Shown here: piece by piece, positions 14,326 to 25,114 of the stretch
Numbering within the stretch: position 1 is the first letter of the stretch
Layout: each line of letters begins with the position of its first letter
Assembly (NCBI RefSeq): GCF_014839805.1
Contig: NC_051140.1
Span: 12,793,826 to 12,857,825, forward strand
DNA length: 64,000 nt
Source of the DNA: Manduca sexta
Lineage: Eukaryota > Arthropoda > Insecta > Lepidoptera > Sphingidae
Direction: 5' to 3'
Position numbers and translations under genes: made by a program
Notes under the pieces: generated by a model
Databases searched by the model: none
What the model was told of the DNA's origin: nothing
What the model saw: only the letters and a program-made list of their open reading frames with translations

Positions 14326-17300
14326 GTTAGCAATTAGAATAAGCCGTAAATATAAGATGAATAGATTAAGAATATATATAAGATAATACTAGTAGATAAA
14401 TAGATAGATATGTATAAATTTAGAAAAAATGTAAAAAAAAAAAGAAATAATAAATAAAAAAGAAAAAAGCCAAAAAAATAACCCTTGTCCTGGATAGGGG
14501 GAACGAGAGTGGGGCGTAGAGTCCCACAAAAAAAAAAAAACATATCTGATAAGACGAAACTCCAATAAAACTTCTAGATAGAGTATGGCGGTATATTAGT
14601 TTTCCCACTGAACGTATGCTACCTGACCTTTTGTGTATATATTTTTCTAACTTACGACTTATTCTATTACATGGATTCCTTAATCTTTATTTTCACCTTC
14701 CATTATCTCTCTCCAATATGGCGTCAAAACATATTTTACAAGAGATTCAGCTTAGTTTTTATTTTAACCCTCTTTGGAGAATTCCGAGTCCAGGCAACTC
14801 ATGTTAGAAACACCGAGATAAAATGTTGCTTAACCTGGAAATCGAACCCAGGAACTCATTTCACAGCCTGATTAGGCTAATAGTTAATTATCATAGAGAA
14901 AGAAAAATAAAACAAGAAATACGAAATCCGATGTATATTTTATATAAGAAGATGTATATTTTTAATATACGTATATTTTCTTGGCATCTCAAAAAACAAA
15001 CAAGCTTGATGTAGCTGTAGTACGCTTATATACTGCTGAAGTGAGTGAATGCCTTCTTGCAGCGCTGGTCGGGTCATGCCATGTTGTTATCTGTGAACCT
15101 CTCTGTGAGCTGATCTCCAACAGGCAGCACAAGCTCATTCTAGCCTTGAAACCTAAAATATAATGTAGAAGTTGGGTAAACATGTTCAGATTATTATTAT
15201 TGTTAAAGTGTTTAGCTTTTGCAAGATTTTTCCCACATTGTGGGTAGGTTAATAATAATCTACATAACTTATAAACTGGACTGCTCGTCGAAGAAATATA
15301 CTTGTCGTTGCTGTGGTACCGCAAAAGTGCAGTTAATACACCGCCGAGATATGCCGTCTCGATTCATTATCCTGGGTCTAGGCTCTAGACGACATTGTGT
15401 TGTTAACTAAAAGCCTTCCGTCTCAAAGTTCCAAACACTCACTATACATGTTGTTTCTTAACAGAGGATTTCTCTACTCAACATTAAAATACATAAGAAA
15501 AATACGCCAATCGTGAGTAAAATATTCTAATGATTTAACATTCAAAGTCAATCAAATCTGAAGTGTCAAAATGTCATTAACTTTAGTTCCCAGTGTAATA
15601 AAAATCTGTACCCATATTCATTAATTAAAAATAAAGTCCAGACAAGTTTTAGCTGACTTTAGAATTTCTGTCAATGCAAGTACAAGTTGCCATTAGTTTG
15701 TTTTTGGAAAGATTAATGTTTTTTATTTTTTAACAGTTATTTGGTGTTTGGTCATAATTATTAAGTGAAATATATTATTTTACAAAAATATTTTTCTTTA
15801 ATGAATAATATAATCAGTCCATATAATATAGATTCAAGTACAAGCACATTTATTGTGCATATTTACGTATTTTTAATTCCATTTAAAAGGGGAATTTGTT
15901 ATAAATTGTTATCAATTCGCCATATTGGCAGTACATTATCCGGTGTTTCATTTGCAACAATTAAACAACTTTTTTTTCATATCTTTAAAACCCCAATTTG
16001 CTTATGACTGAAATAAATACAAGTGAAATAATAATTATAATTATGATTTTTCATGGCTATTTGGTTAAGACGCATGAGTGACGCAAAGATAGCCTGGTTT
16101 TGGGCATTGTCCTTTAGATTGAAATTTTCCTCACATAACCCAGTTTTTCCGATACCTATAAAATTTCTAACCACCGTTATTGCGTGTAAAACACGGCCAT
16201 AGTGTAGACTGCAGACTCATGCAGAATAATTTTGTTAAAGTGTCAGCTCGAAATAAATCTGTATGACCCAATTTGTCCGTAGCGACGTGGACCTTGTTAT
16301 TCTCAAAATTTTTGCGACGAAGTATGCAATTTATATACTGTCATCGGATACTTTGAACATCAAAGCAAAACATTTTTGATACATATTATTTTAAACAATT
16401 TCAACAAAAAGTTGCATTATTACATCATGGTATTTAAAAATTATCACAGCATTATATATCAAAATGTATTAGGTATATAATATGATTATATTATACTTTT
16501 AAAATAATTCAGATGGGATCGAAATATTCAGAGGTAATTTGTATAAGCCTATTACGGAATCCATTTGTATAATTAGGATAAGCTCATTCATCCGATTGAA
16601 AATACAATATTTTATAACATGTTGTGTTTGATACTACACATTACCTATTATGATTTGTACAGAACGGTATACGTTACCTACATAAGTGGCGGTATAAATT
16701 CAAAACTTTAAATTGCCTACACACATTTATGTTCTTACCAATATTTTCTTTTTCCACGAAATGAAATAAATGGCATTTACTCCACACACATATACACAAA
16801 TACAACAATTAACGTGTATCTAGACGATTTAAAATTTTGAGTTTGTTTAGGTACTTTTGTAGTTGAATGCACATCGGATCAATTAAGTTTGTTAAAATTT
16901 GGTTACCAAAATACATTTTAGTATACTAAATTAATAGGGCACTTGAATATAATTAACAGTATCTACTGAACACGATACCGGATTACACAGATAGCGTTTC
17001 AGTGAAGCAGTCAAGGAGCTGAAATTGTTAATTCGTGTTGTAGGGCGGCTTCCGCCCAATCTCTGGGTAGACGTCGTCCGACCGTCCATCTCCGTTGCGG
17101 TTCACCTCAACGAAGGTGCCCGTAATTGCCATTTCGAAATAACCGCACATCATTCATCTAAAGCAAAACGAAGAATTCACTGACTTACGTTTACCGGGTC
17201 AGCGTAGTGTCTTAATGCGATTTCGCAAAATGTTACGCTTTGTTAAACTGGAAATTCTCAAGTTTGAGTTGCACTCGTAAACATGTTACGGACCTTATAA

Positions 17301-20300
17301 ATCTTGAATGTAATAATGTAAATGCTAATGAGAAATAATATCATAAAGAATATAGGCACGTTCGTGAGTCGACTTGATGTAATTATCACAAAACTAATTA
17401 TGTAATATATAAATATCTTGAAAAGGTTCAGATAATATAGAGAAATACTGTTCTTGTACTAATTGTATGAAAGTAATGATGACAATACATATTTCTACTA
17501 TTAGATGATAAAGAAGAGTATGAATAGTAACAATACATACTTCTGTATAATAATATAAGCAATAGCTAATTATAAATAATAAATATGTTTTGAAATATTT
17601 ATCAGACCACAAAAAATAAATAACCGAATGAACATTGCCGATGACAATCGATTACAATATATAATTTTGTACTCAGGTAAGGAATTGTACAGTCCTGAGA
17701 CGGACGCCCACGGAGGTGACTCTGTCAGCACTGGACCGCCTAAAGTCAGTTCTCGCACGAACTCGTTCGAGATTGAAAATCTTTTAAAGGTATTTTTCAG
17801 CACGATACAAATTACATTACCTCGCATCACACCATATGCACGTCTCTGTGATTTAATCTCCTTAAAAATTATGAAGCTTTCCGGGAATATCCCTCGTTTT
17901 ATTTCGTTACTGTACCCGCCGGGTAATATCTCCCTCGTAAATAATAATCGTCTCTCGAGAATTGGTCGCGTTGCTATTACGTAGATACACTTTTAGAATA
18001 AATAATTATCATTCTCCTTAATAAATGCCCATTGCAATTCGATATTTCGAATTAGCTGTTTTCTATAATAAATGGTTTTAAAATGTAGGTAGTTTTGTAA
18101 ATTGGATTTCGTTGAATAGGTGCTTATCAATAACTGAGTTATTAATTTTATTAAGTTAGTTTACAGGGTGATACGTATTCATCTATACAGGGTAATATCA
18201 ATCCAGCACAATCTTAAGTTAAATTGACTACACGCGCTGTACTTTATTGGTCTTCCTTATCCAGTAATCTTATCATTCATCGTGTCATTGGGTCATTGAG
18301 CTCGCCTACAGATGCAATACTAAGCAATTTTACTGGCGACTTGGGACAAGAACTTAACACAACTCACCTGTCAACTCATATACCCTTATAATCATACTCA
18401 AACTAATGAAATGATGTTCAAAGTTAGCGCGTGAGATTCAAATGTGACTTCTGTAGAGCGCGGAGCAGGTGACAGGTTGGTGCCGGTCGCCGGCTGAGAC
18501 TCGTCGCGGAAGCCCTACAGGCAGCGTTGCTAGTGCTGCGGCCGGGACGCCCTCACGACACCTCTCCGATGCTGACAAACTGAGGAAGGTGTTACTGGAA
18601 CTCGTCGACACCGAACGAGCCTATGTGAAGGTAAGATTTGTTTTTGGTTTACGGTTAGTAGTGTCTTTGTATTTTTATTTAGTTAATTTGATTAAACAAA
18701 TATTAAATATTAGTAGAAATTACAAAAGTATCTATAGAAAATAAGCACACACATCAATTACTTAAAAAGGTAATGTTTTGTTTTTATGGAAATATTGGAA
18801 GTTCTAGTTATAATAAAATAGGCTTAAGAAAAACAGCTAAGTAATTTACTTACTTGTACTCAAACAAAACATCATTTGAATTTTTTTCAGTCGTTCACCG
18901 TAATATAAAGTTACGCCATTTAACAATTCTCTATAAATCTAAAGCCTCTACATTAATGTAAAGCTATGTTCTGATGCAAAATACACTTAATGCTTTAGAT
19001 GTCACGAGGACCTAAGTAAATAAATATAAACGTAGAAATGTACTTAACTCCTGTCTTGTTAATGCAAGTTCTCTGCAAACTTAAGATGCAAATGGTAAAG
19101 CCAAGTATATTAAGTCTTCTATTTGAGTGCCTGTATTTGTAGGTACCTATTTTGTTATTCTTACCGTATCCTACCCGGTTATTTATTCGAGAATTTTTCT
19201 GTATTCCCAAAAAAGAAAGTTAATTAATTAGTTCTATTGATAAAATCTCATTCTTATCAGTGTTTTAACGAAAATTACCATGATCGGAAAAAACAGACGG
19301 AATCGACGCAATCCCTTCCTGTATGAATATTTATGTCCACAAAAAGTTATAATAATTTTATAAAACGTATTTAAACTTCGCAAAATTGGTCGTACCTGGA
19401 TTCACGACTCAAACTACTAGAATAGGATTAAAATGTCCATTTAAAAATTTATGAAAGGTAAACGTGATTTACTTTTCTAAGTTAACGAACCACCGCATCC
19501 GAAATGGAATATTAAATTTAAAATCACCATTTTGGCTGCTTAACCCGGAACATCGCTTTAGCTACATATTAATTAAAATTACTTCTATTAACTAAAACAT
19601 ACTGCAAGGATAACGGTATTCAACACTAAATAAAAATATACGAACCATCCACTATCGGTGTTATACACAATACATTCAGAATAACTCACGTGTACACAAT
19701 ACGTCTTGAGTGTTTAATTTAGCTGCGTATGTGATAACAAGGCCTTTGTTCTCGCAGCACCTCACCAACTTACTGGAGAACTACTTAGAGCCATTGAAGA
19801 AGGAAACTTTTTTATCAAACGCCGAGACCAATACTTTGTTCGGGAACATTCAAGAGATAGTGGCTTTCCAAAGGCAATTTCTACAAAACTTAGAGGAATC
19901 GCTTGAGGCTGAACCCAACTTCCATCACTTCGAATTTTCAAACCAATTTAAGGTGAACACCATAACATTTGTTAGTTATAATTGCCTTTTACTTAGATAA
20001 TTACTCGGTGAGTTTTTACAGAACGTGCTGTTCGCGGTTGGGAACGCTTTTCTGTACTACGTCAACCATTTTAAACTGTACAGCTCCTTCTGCGCCAGTC
20101 ACAGTAAGGCACAGAAAGTCCTACATCCAAGTAAGTCGTTTTCTATATGAAATTTTAGTACGTAATAGACATTGTTTCTAGAGCGTAAAATGTATTGATT
20201 TCGTTGGTTTCGAAAATAGGTTCTAAATCACCTTGTGTGTTTAAGGTCTTAGTAGTGTTGTCACGAACAAAACTGCAAGAATTGCACAAGTTACATATTT

Positions 20301-23300
20301 TACAAATGAACTTGTGCATTTTAATTAGTTATACAAATTTTTAAGGCATTTTTCAGTTCATTTCCAACTTAATAAACAAAAAGTTTCTTTATTCTTAATC
20401 TGATTACTTAACAGATGAAGGCAATCAAGCATTGCAAGAATTCCTTGCTGCTCGAAATCCAAAACAGCAACATTCATCGACTTTGGAGTCGTATTTAATA
20501 AAACCCATACAAAGGATATTAAAATACCCCTTGCTGTTACAACAATTGCGAAATTTGACTGATGTTAACTCCGAAGAGCACCTTCATTTAGTGGGTAAGG
20601 ATACCTCAGCATATCTTTGTATAATTGTCATATTTTAAATTCATATTTATTAAATTTCTTTATTAATTAATTTCATATTACAGAGGCTCTCAAAGGTATG
20701 GAAAAAGTTGCTGAACATATAAATGAAATGCAACGAATACACGAAGAATATGGTGCTATATTTGATCATTTATTTAGACAACATCAGAAGTCGTGCAAGC
20801 AGCCTATAGATCTAAGCCCTGGTAACTGTCTTTATTAATGCAAATACGTTAAATGATTTTATATATAAAACAATATTCTTTATACTTTCAAGAAATATAA
20901 AAAATAATTCAATCTGTTGCAGGTGATTTGTTATACTACGGAGGTGTAGAATGGTTAAATATTTCAGACTTTTTGGGCAAAATTAAAAAAGGTTTAGAAT
21001 TGCATGCTATGTGCTTCGTTTTTAAGTCAGCCGTTGTCTTCCTCTGTAAAGAAAGACTGAGACAAAAGAAAAAATTAATGGTAAGTTTTAAATACATTTA
21101 TCGATATAAATTAAGTAATTTTCACAAAGTATGTCCCTATGGTCCTATAATTTTAAATATAATGGGAGAAGTTGGCACACGAAACGATTCTTCATTAACT
21201 GTCACGGTTGCTTAATTTTATTAATTATAATTAAGGTTGCAGAACTTTTAGCAACATTTAAGGTCTTTAAAGGTTTTTTTATATTGGTATGTACTCTCTC
21301 AAAAGTTGTATTAATTTGTATCATACTTATAATATATTATCTTGAAGGGTGTATCATCTAAAAATAACTCGAACGAAGTGGAGATTATCAGATATCAAGT
21401 GTTAATCCCAGTAACAGAGGTGCAAGTGCGGGCCTCCTCGTCTAAGGATATGGAGAGTCACTTCCTCTGGGAACTAATCCATTTGAGGAGTCAGCTGCAA
21501 CGACGCTCGGAAAAAGTTTACGTGCTCTCAAACAGGTAAAATACTCTTACGTTTATAGACATGACTTGCTCTATAAATATTGTATGGCAATATGGAGCGA
21601 ACGATCCCCGAATATCCCTTCATGATTGACGATCTTATACTGTGGTTATAATTTTATTTTATAACTGCTCCAAAAGATTACTATAGATTAAATAATCTAA
21701 AAGAAATTTAATTAAATCTAGTATAGTATATTATAGATTATTAGTATATAAGTAGCATTAACCTCACATCCATTCGAACTCAATAAAATTGCCTCTTTCA
21801 AGAATAATACTTTGTATATGATATTGTTTCCTCGCCGACTTTCATATCAAGTAAACTGACAATCAAGCTTACAGCATCGTTCTGTCTATTATCGATTTCA
21901 ACTCGTACAAATACAGCTTCAGTTGGAAATTGTTTTCTATCTTCAATATTTAACGTTCGCCTGGTTATTTTTCCTTTACAGGAATTTATCTTTGTTAAGT
22001 ATTAAACAAGACTATTGAACCAATTTGGGTGATGGAGTGTATATTCGAGAAAATCATAATAATTACGTATCATTTCACACATATTGTCCTTATCTAAATA
22101 ATTGTATTCATGCCAACCAATTAAATGTGATTTTCTGTTATATTCGAATCCTCTGATCTGTCGAGACCGGAGTTTGACGTCTAACCTACTTTTAGCTCGA
22201 AGCGAACTGTGTTAACTTGTTTCCTACTTGTTGGTAACTTTATTACCTTAAACGTGGCCTTGTATTTTAACGACGACGATTCGTCAGGAAGTTTTACGAT
22301 AATTGTTAATAAAATAGCTATTCTAACATTTGTTGCCTAGTGGGTACAGCTTTAACCTAGTAAAATAACAATATAATACCACTATCGCCATCGGTACTAA
22401 ACTAAGAATAGTGTGTTATAATAAAATAAGTACCCATCTGATATTTTTTATGAACTGCGATAACGGATTTTAGCGAATTTTATTGACCGATCTTTCGATC
22501 GAACCTTTTCGGGTTTGGTAAATGAAGAGTTTAATTTTCAAATATTTTTCTTTAGCGAATAAACTTTTCATTTCACATCCGGCGTACTGTTATAATAAAT
22601 CGCGCGATTCTTAACGAAGGCCCCTTAACCGTTCATAACTTTCAACTTTATTGGCAAGTTATAAACTCAAACAATATTCGCGATGGCTGACATAAATTCT
22701 CGTTACTTGTTGTAGAAACCCGCTTCCGTCAGTTTATAGATATAAATAGGTAGTGGGACACTTTAAATAATGTTTGTATGTAATAGTCCTCTATTTTTGG
22801 AGCGTCAATAAACAGATAGACATGAAAATTAAAACTTATGTTCACCTTTTAGTAACATATGTAAGATGAGCTTTAATTTCAGTTATTTTATTTCGAAAAC
22901 ATATAATTTTTTCATTTAATTTTTTTAAAATATTATCATTGTACTAAAACGGTCAGACATTACAATTGACGTGTGTTTGTGTTGTATAGCACCGCCGACT
23001 TCCGCAACGCATTTCTGAAGACGATCCGTCAGATAATCCGCGAGTCAGTGCGCAATATGTCTCTACCGAGCTCGCGGCCTGCGCCCGCGCCGCCCCGCGC
23101 TCCACACACGCTCGACCGCGAGCGACCCAAACACCAGGTCAGCACATGTACAAATTAGAACCGATGACCCTTATCATTTGAAACAATTGAAAAGAAAATT
23201 CACTTAATTGTATAAGGTTACTTTGAGCACTTTAGAATTTGAATATTCATTAGTCATACGTTATTAAAATGTTCGAATAATGTGCATCCATTTATTATTA

Positions 23301-25114
23301 TATATTTAAATAGCTGATGATCTATTTAAACATTTCCTAAGTACATAATCGTTTACTATATAGGTGCAAGTTATGCAAGGATCGCAAACTCTCGGTAAAA
23401 CAAAGAAACCTAAGACTACAGGACAACGACTATCGGCTGGAAATATTGAGGTATGGAACTGAACAAATTCATACCGTATGTACATAACTTCATAAAGTTT
23501 ATTGTCAAAAATAAATATTTTTTATTAAAGGTAGGTGACCTGTCTCGCGAGAACTCCCAAGATGCGGAGGAGCCTCCGCAAGAAGTGTCGTCTGACGAGC
23601 CTGCGTTCAGACACAGAAGCAAAACTCTGGGAGATACCGCCGGTTAGTCTTTTATTTTTGTATGATATCAGGTATATTGCCTGACAACGCTCTAATTACG
23701 TTTAATGTTTGGTTTCTTTATGCTTAGCTCTACAATGTATAGATACAGTATCTCTTACATGCTTGTTAATTTTTTTTAATCACAATGATATATTTTGCAT
23801 GAATAATGAATATTGGGCATAAAAATTAAATATTTACTAACACAGTTAAGACTACATGTGTTTGTAATTATATGTTTCGGTATTTCTATTAAGTTCATAA
23901 TAAGCGAATGCTTCTGATCTTAATTGATATAAAAAGTTAACGGTAACGCTTTGTATATTAACCAACTAACAGAGGCTAGTGCTAAACGAGCCCCGCCACC
24001 GCCTCCGCCGGACACCGACAAGTCTGACCCCGGCTCCAAATCCGAAGGCGAAGACGAGCAGCCACAGCCGCCCGCCAAGCGAGGGTTAGGCAGAACTCCC
24101 AACCATCTCACGTTAAGGTACCAACATATGTATGGGTTAGTGTCTCAGTACCATTGTATACATACACATCCAGACAAATTGGCACGTTAGACATTCCATC
24201 TTTATTTTTATAATTATAAATTATTTCGATTGTTTTATCAAAATTTTATTTATTTCTACTCATACATATGTAACCGATTAATATAACGAAGCTTAGTTGT
24301 ATAACCTGTTGCATTATACGTACGTCTCGGCAGCACGACGTCGACGCTGAGCGCGGGCAGCACTGGCAGCCAGGCACGGCTGATACAGTCCTCGCACCAG
24401 CCCACCCAGTACCAGCCCACCATGGTCAAAGAACTAGGTAAGCTCGAGTCCCACTCCCTCAAGTCTTCTCCAGAGAAGAAAAGTGCGTCCGCCGAAAAAA
24501 AGATCAAAGTGATCCGCTCGTGCAGTGGCAGCAATATTAACCGGGATAGATCTCCTAACCGGTCCATCGACCGCTCTTCCCCAGAACGAGATTGCGTCAC
24601 CAAAGTCATCGTATGTAAATCGCCTAACAAATCAAGCCTAAAGCAAACCAAGACACTACATAGATCACCACGAGGCAGTTTCGACCATTCGAAATCTCCT
24701 CGGGGCTCTTTAGACAAGACTAAGTCTCCACAACAGAGCTTTGACGGTTCGCGATCGCCGCGGGGAAGTATCATGAAATCTCGCGAAAATAGCATTGATA
24801 GAGCAAAGTCGCCAAAGCCGGCCCCCAAAAAAGGAATTATGAGAACCCCACAAGCAAGCTTCGACAGATCACCATGCAAATCACCGAGCGTAAGCAGGCG
24901 CTCGTCGAAGTCGAGCGGTGAGAAACTAGCTCGACTCGGAACCAACTCTCTAGACAGGATGTCCCATTACTCACAACTAGCAAAAGTTGAAGATAAAGCT
25001 ATGAAAATGGGCATTGTGGTTTCTAAATCAACCGAATCTATTGCGAAAGCGCTCGAGCACCCCACATGTGTGCAATGCTACCTTTCCGGGAAAAAGCAGA
25101 GTAAACTTTCCTAG
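876..25114 (+). CDS. sif: still life (sif), Tiam-type Rac guanine nucleotide exchange factor; 3' part of the gene, 17 exons
   Basis: Sif/Tiam proteins activate Rac GTPases at the membrane; in Drosophila Sif acts at synapses and cell junctions. Exons read: 876-1100, 4378-4564, 6285-6399, 8005-8159, 17677-17789, 18457-18630, 19758-19952, 20022-20130, 20415-20594, 20684-20821, 20923-21080, 21348-21535, 22990-23137, 23364-23450, 23531-23642, 23973-24117, 24334-25114. All have GT/AG borders, phases match at every junction, and the sum is 3,210 nt, exactly 1,070 codons with the TAG. Counting from 876, the RBD is about residues 1-80, PDZ 84-175, DH 305-520, PH 530-690, then a disordered Ser/Pro/Lys-rich tail. 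The order and sequence match Drosophila Sif as I remember it. The N-terminal PH and earlier exons must lie before position 1. Introns range from 69 bp to 9.5 kb. Confidence 0.93.
1101..4377 (+). other. sif: sif intron
   Basis: AT-rich, no coding signal or recognisable element. A short GC-richer patch at 2375-2460 is unexplained. Confidence 0.7.
4378..4564 (+). CDS. sif: sif exon: start of PDZ domain
   Basis: Acceptor TTTTAAATAG precedes 4378 and donor GTAAGT starts at 4565. It begins [20 protein letters not shown] and continues with [20 protein letters not shown], the linker and first strands of the Sif PDZ domain. It enters in phase 0 from the RBD exon and leaves one base (G), which completes a glycine with the next exon. 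Confidence 0.94.
4565..6284 (+). other. sif: sif intron
   Basis: AT-rich, with no feature that I can support. Confidence 0.7.
6285..6399 (+). CDS. sif: sif exon: rest of PDZ domain
   Basis: Acceptor TTTCTGTGTCAG, donor GTATTT at 6400. It encodes [20 protein letters not shown] and ends [13 protein letters not shown], the second half of the PDZ fold (GDEI..ING motif). The split codons at both borders resolve to Gly and Arg. Confidence 0.95.
6400..8004 (+). other. sif: sif intron with a GC-rich island
   Basis: AT-rich except for the GC-rich island at about 6690-7035, described separately. Confidence 0.7.
6690..7062. promoter_or_regulatory. Intronic GC-rich island, possible antisense first exon or promoter
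   Basis: About 350 bp of CpG-containing, GC-rich sequence inside an AT-rich intron. On the minus strand it contains a consensus donor, CAG then GTGAG (6908-6901), after a GC-rich stretch open to about 7062. No partner acceptor was identified. It could be an antisense non-coding RNA start, an internal sif promoter or an enhancer. Confidence 0.35.
8005..8159 (+). CDS. sif: sif exon: linker between PDZ and DH
   Basis: Acceptor ATCTAAACAG, donor GTGAGT at 8160. GC-rich, encoding [20 protein letters not shown] and a Pro-rich stretch with [19 protein letters not shown], then PAPAW. The one leftover base (A) joins GT of the next exon to give Ser. Confidence 0.93.
8925..9105 (+). repeat. 3' fragment of a lepidopteran non-LTR (RTE-like) element
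   Basis: Contains TGGCTCCACTCGTGTGAAA, then ACGGGATAAATAGG, CCTATTAGTGAAA, AAAATCGGTTTAATAGTTCC and ACAAACAAACTC. The same block order recurs at 57147-57352. This arrangement is familiar from dispersed repeats of moths and butterflies; the family name is from memory. Confidence 0.7.
11217..11606 (-). repeat. Reversed dispersed element of the same general class
   Basis: Begins TATTATATAAATCTGAAGAG, then GTTTGTTTGTTTG, the reverse complement of the ACAAACAAAC end of the RTE-like tails. Ends near AGTCGGGTCCACTAGT, a typical lepidopteran repeat border. The inner part is diverged. Confidence 0.6.
13613..14182 (+). pseudogene. LINE ORF2 remnant: RNase H and C-terminal cysteine motif
   Basis: About 188 codons remain open. 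[20 protein letters not shown] is the RNase H H-x-G-x-x-GNE-x-AD segment. Later, [20 protein letters not shown] is the C-x-C...H...C motif that follows RNase H in I/R1-type LINEs. The first codons (ATG TCT-shifted) derive from the target-site duplication, so the ATG is fortuitous. Reverse transcriptase and endonuclease are missing, so the copy is inactive. Confidence 0.8.
13615..14540 (+). mobile_element. 5'-truncated non-LTR retrotransposon (LINE) with poly(A) and target-site duplication
   Basis: The insertion starts in a RNase H domain and ends in a 3' UTR (CCTGGATAGGGGGAACGAGA region) with A14 at 14527-14540. It is flanked by AACATGTCTGAT (13603-13614) and AACATATCTGAT (14539-14550), a 12-bp duplication with one mismatch. 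An (AT)n run of about 95 bp has expanded inside the 3' UTR. The truncated start, the A tail and the duplication together mark target-primed reverse transcription. Confidence 0.85.
14229..14323. repeat. (AT)n microsatellite
   Basis: Nearly pure AT dinucleotide for about 95 bp, inside the 3' UTR of the truncated LINE and preceded by ATAATG units. Length may be unreliable in the assembly. Confidence 0.95.
14735..14885 (-). repeat. Possible tRNA-derived SINE fragment
   Basis: The minus strand reads TCCTGGGTTCGATTTCCAGG, close to a tRNA box B (GGTTCGAxTCC), within a GC-richer stretch. Box A and the ends are not clear. Confidence 0.4.
17677..17789 (+). CDS. sif: sif exon: linker before DH
   Basis: Acceptor TTGTACTCAG; the exon itself opens with GTAAGG, a decoy donor-like sequence. 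It encodes [17 protein letters not shown] and [17 protein letters not shown], then donor GTATTT at 17790. It follows a 9.5 kb intron and ends in phase 0. Confidence 0.93.
17790..18456 (+). other. sif: sif intron
   Basis: No feature supported. Confidence 0.7.
18457..18630 (+). CDS. sif: sif exon: start of DH domain
   Basis: Acceptor CTTCTGTAG, donor GTAAGA at 18631. It encodes [20 protein letters not shown], a Ser/Ala linker, then the first DH helix, ending [16 protein letters not shown] (conserved region 1 of Dbl-family exchange factors). Both borders are phase 0. Confidence 0.96.
18631..19757 (+). other. sif: sif intron
   Basis: AT-rich, no recognisable element. Confidence 0.7.
19758..19952 (+). 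CDS. sif: sif exon: DH domain
   Basis: Acceptor TTGTTCTCGCAG, donor GTGAAC at 19953. The 65 codons include [20 protein letters not shown] and [20 protein letters not shown], typical DH helices. Phase 0 at both ends. Confidence 0.96.
20022..20130 (+). CDS. sif: sif exon: DH domain
   Basis: A 69-bp intron precedes it (acceptor GTTTTTACAG). It encodes [20 protein letters not shown] then [16 protein letters not shown]. Donor GTAAGT at 20131; the split codon gives Asn with the next exon. Confidence 0.96.
20415..20594 (+). CDS. sif: sif exon: DH domain core (conserved region 3)
   Basis: Acceptor CTTAACAG, donor GTAAGG at 20595. It encodes [20 protein letters not shown] and [18 protein letters not shown], the DH signature that contacts Rac. 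Confidence 0.97.
20684..20821 (+). CDS. sif: sif exon: end of DH domain
   Basis: Acceptor CATATTACAG, donor GTAACT at 20822. It encodes [20 protein letters not shown] and continues to [14 protein letters not shown], the DH-PH junction helix. Confidence 0.96.
20923..21080 (+). CDS. sif: sif exon: start of C-terminal PH domain
   Basis: Acceptor AATCTGTTGCAG, donor GTAAGT at 21081. It encodes [19 protein letters not shown] and [20 protein letters not shown], the first strands of the PH domain. Confidence 0.96.
21348..21535 (+). CDS. sif: sif exon: PH domain
   Basis: Acceptor TATCTTGAAG, donor GTAAAA at 21536. It encodes [20 protein letters not shown] and [19 protein letters not shown]. Two bases remain; the next exon's C completes Ser. 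Confidence 0.96.
21536..22989 (+). other. sif: sif intron
   Basis: AT-rich, no recognisable element. Confidence 0.7.
22990..23137 (+). CDS. sif: sif exon: last PH helix and Pro-rich linker
   Basis: Acceptor GTTGTATAG, donor GTCAGC at 23138. It encodes [20 protein letters not shown] (the C-terminal PH helix) followed by a Pro/Ala-rich segment ending RERPKHQ. Confidence 0.95.
23364..23450 (+). CDS. sif: sif exon: C-terminal tail, basic
   Basis: Acceptor ACTATATAG, donor GTATGG at 23451; 29 codons, phase 0 at both ends, so it could be skipped without a frameshift. It encodes [20 protein letters not shown], similar to the tail of Drosophila Sif. Confidence 0.9.
23531..23642 (+). CDS. sif: sif exon: tail; branch point for two C-termini
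   Basis: Acceptor TTTATTAAAG, donor GTTAGT at 23643. It encodes an acidic stretch, then [16 protein letters not shown]. The one leftover base (G) joins either AG at 23973 (Glu) or GA at 28090 (Gly), both keeping the frame open. Confidence 0.9.
23973..24117 (+). CDS. sif: sif exon: Pro-rich tail
   Basis: Acceptor CCAACTAACAG, donor GTACCA at 24118. It encodes a run of five prolines ([19 protein letters not shown]), an acidic segment and RTPNHLTL. The proline run is a possible SH3/EVH1 ligand; that is inference. Confidence 0.9.
24334..25114 (+). CDS. sif: sif last exon of the long form: Ser/Pro/Lys-rich tail ending in TAG
   Basis: Acceptor TACGTCTCGGCAG; 260 codons to TAG at 25112-25114. After a Gln/Ser stretch it carries degenerate RSPRGS-type units ([18 protein letters not shown] and relatives), about 12-14 residues apart, which look like proline-directed and basophilic kinase sites. 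Near the end is a Cys pair in [13 protein letters not shown]. The reading frame continues after the TAG for 57 more coding-like codons (separate entry). The 229-codon minus-strand frame over this exon is a shadow. Confidence 0.9.

Larger units (their letters stand above)
8160..17676 (+). other. sif: Large sif intron (9.5 kb) with repeats
   Basis: Holds an RTE-like tail (8925-9105), a reversed element (11217-11606), a LINE fragment with (AT)n (13615-14540) and a SINE-like piece (14735-14885). Other stretches (9.2-11.2, 11.6-13.6 and 15.0-17.6 kb) are AT-rich with nothing recognisable, apart from GC-richer patches near 10860-10960 and 17030-17130. Confidence 0.7.

Noticed and set aside
13947..14333. 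Minus-strand frame with a long Tyr-Ile run
   Set aside because: Translation of the (AT)n microsatellite and the LINE antisense; not a gene.
17677..17682. GTAAGG as a splice donor
   Set aside because: It lies at the very start of a sif exon just after a good acceptor; using it as an acceptor-side extension is the only reading that keeps the frame.
24256..24945. 229-codon open frame on the minus strand over the sif last exon
   Set aside because: It is the reverse shadow of the Ser/Arg/Pro-rich exon; the plus frame continues in phase from 16 upstream exons.
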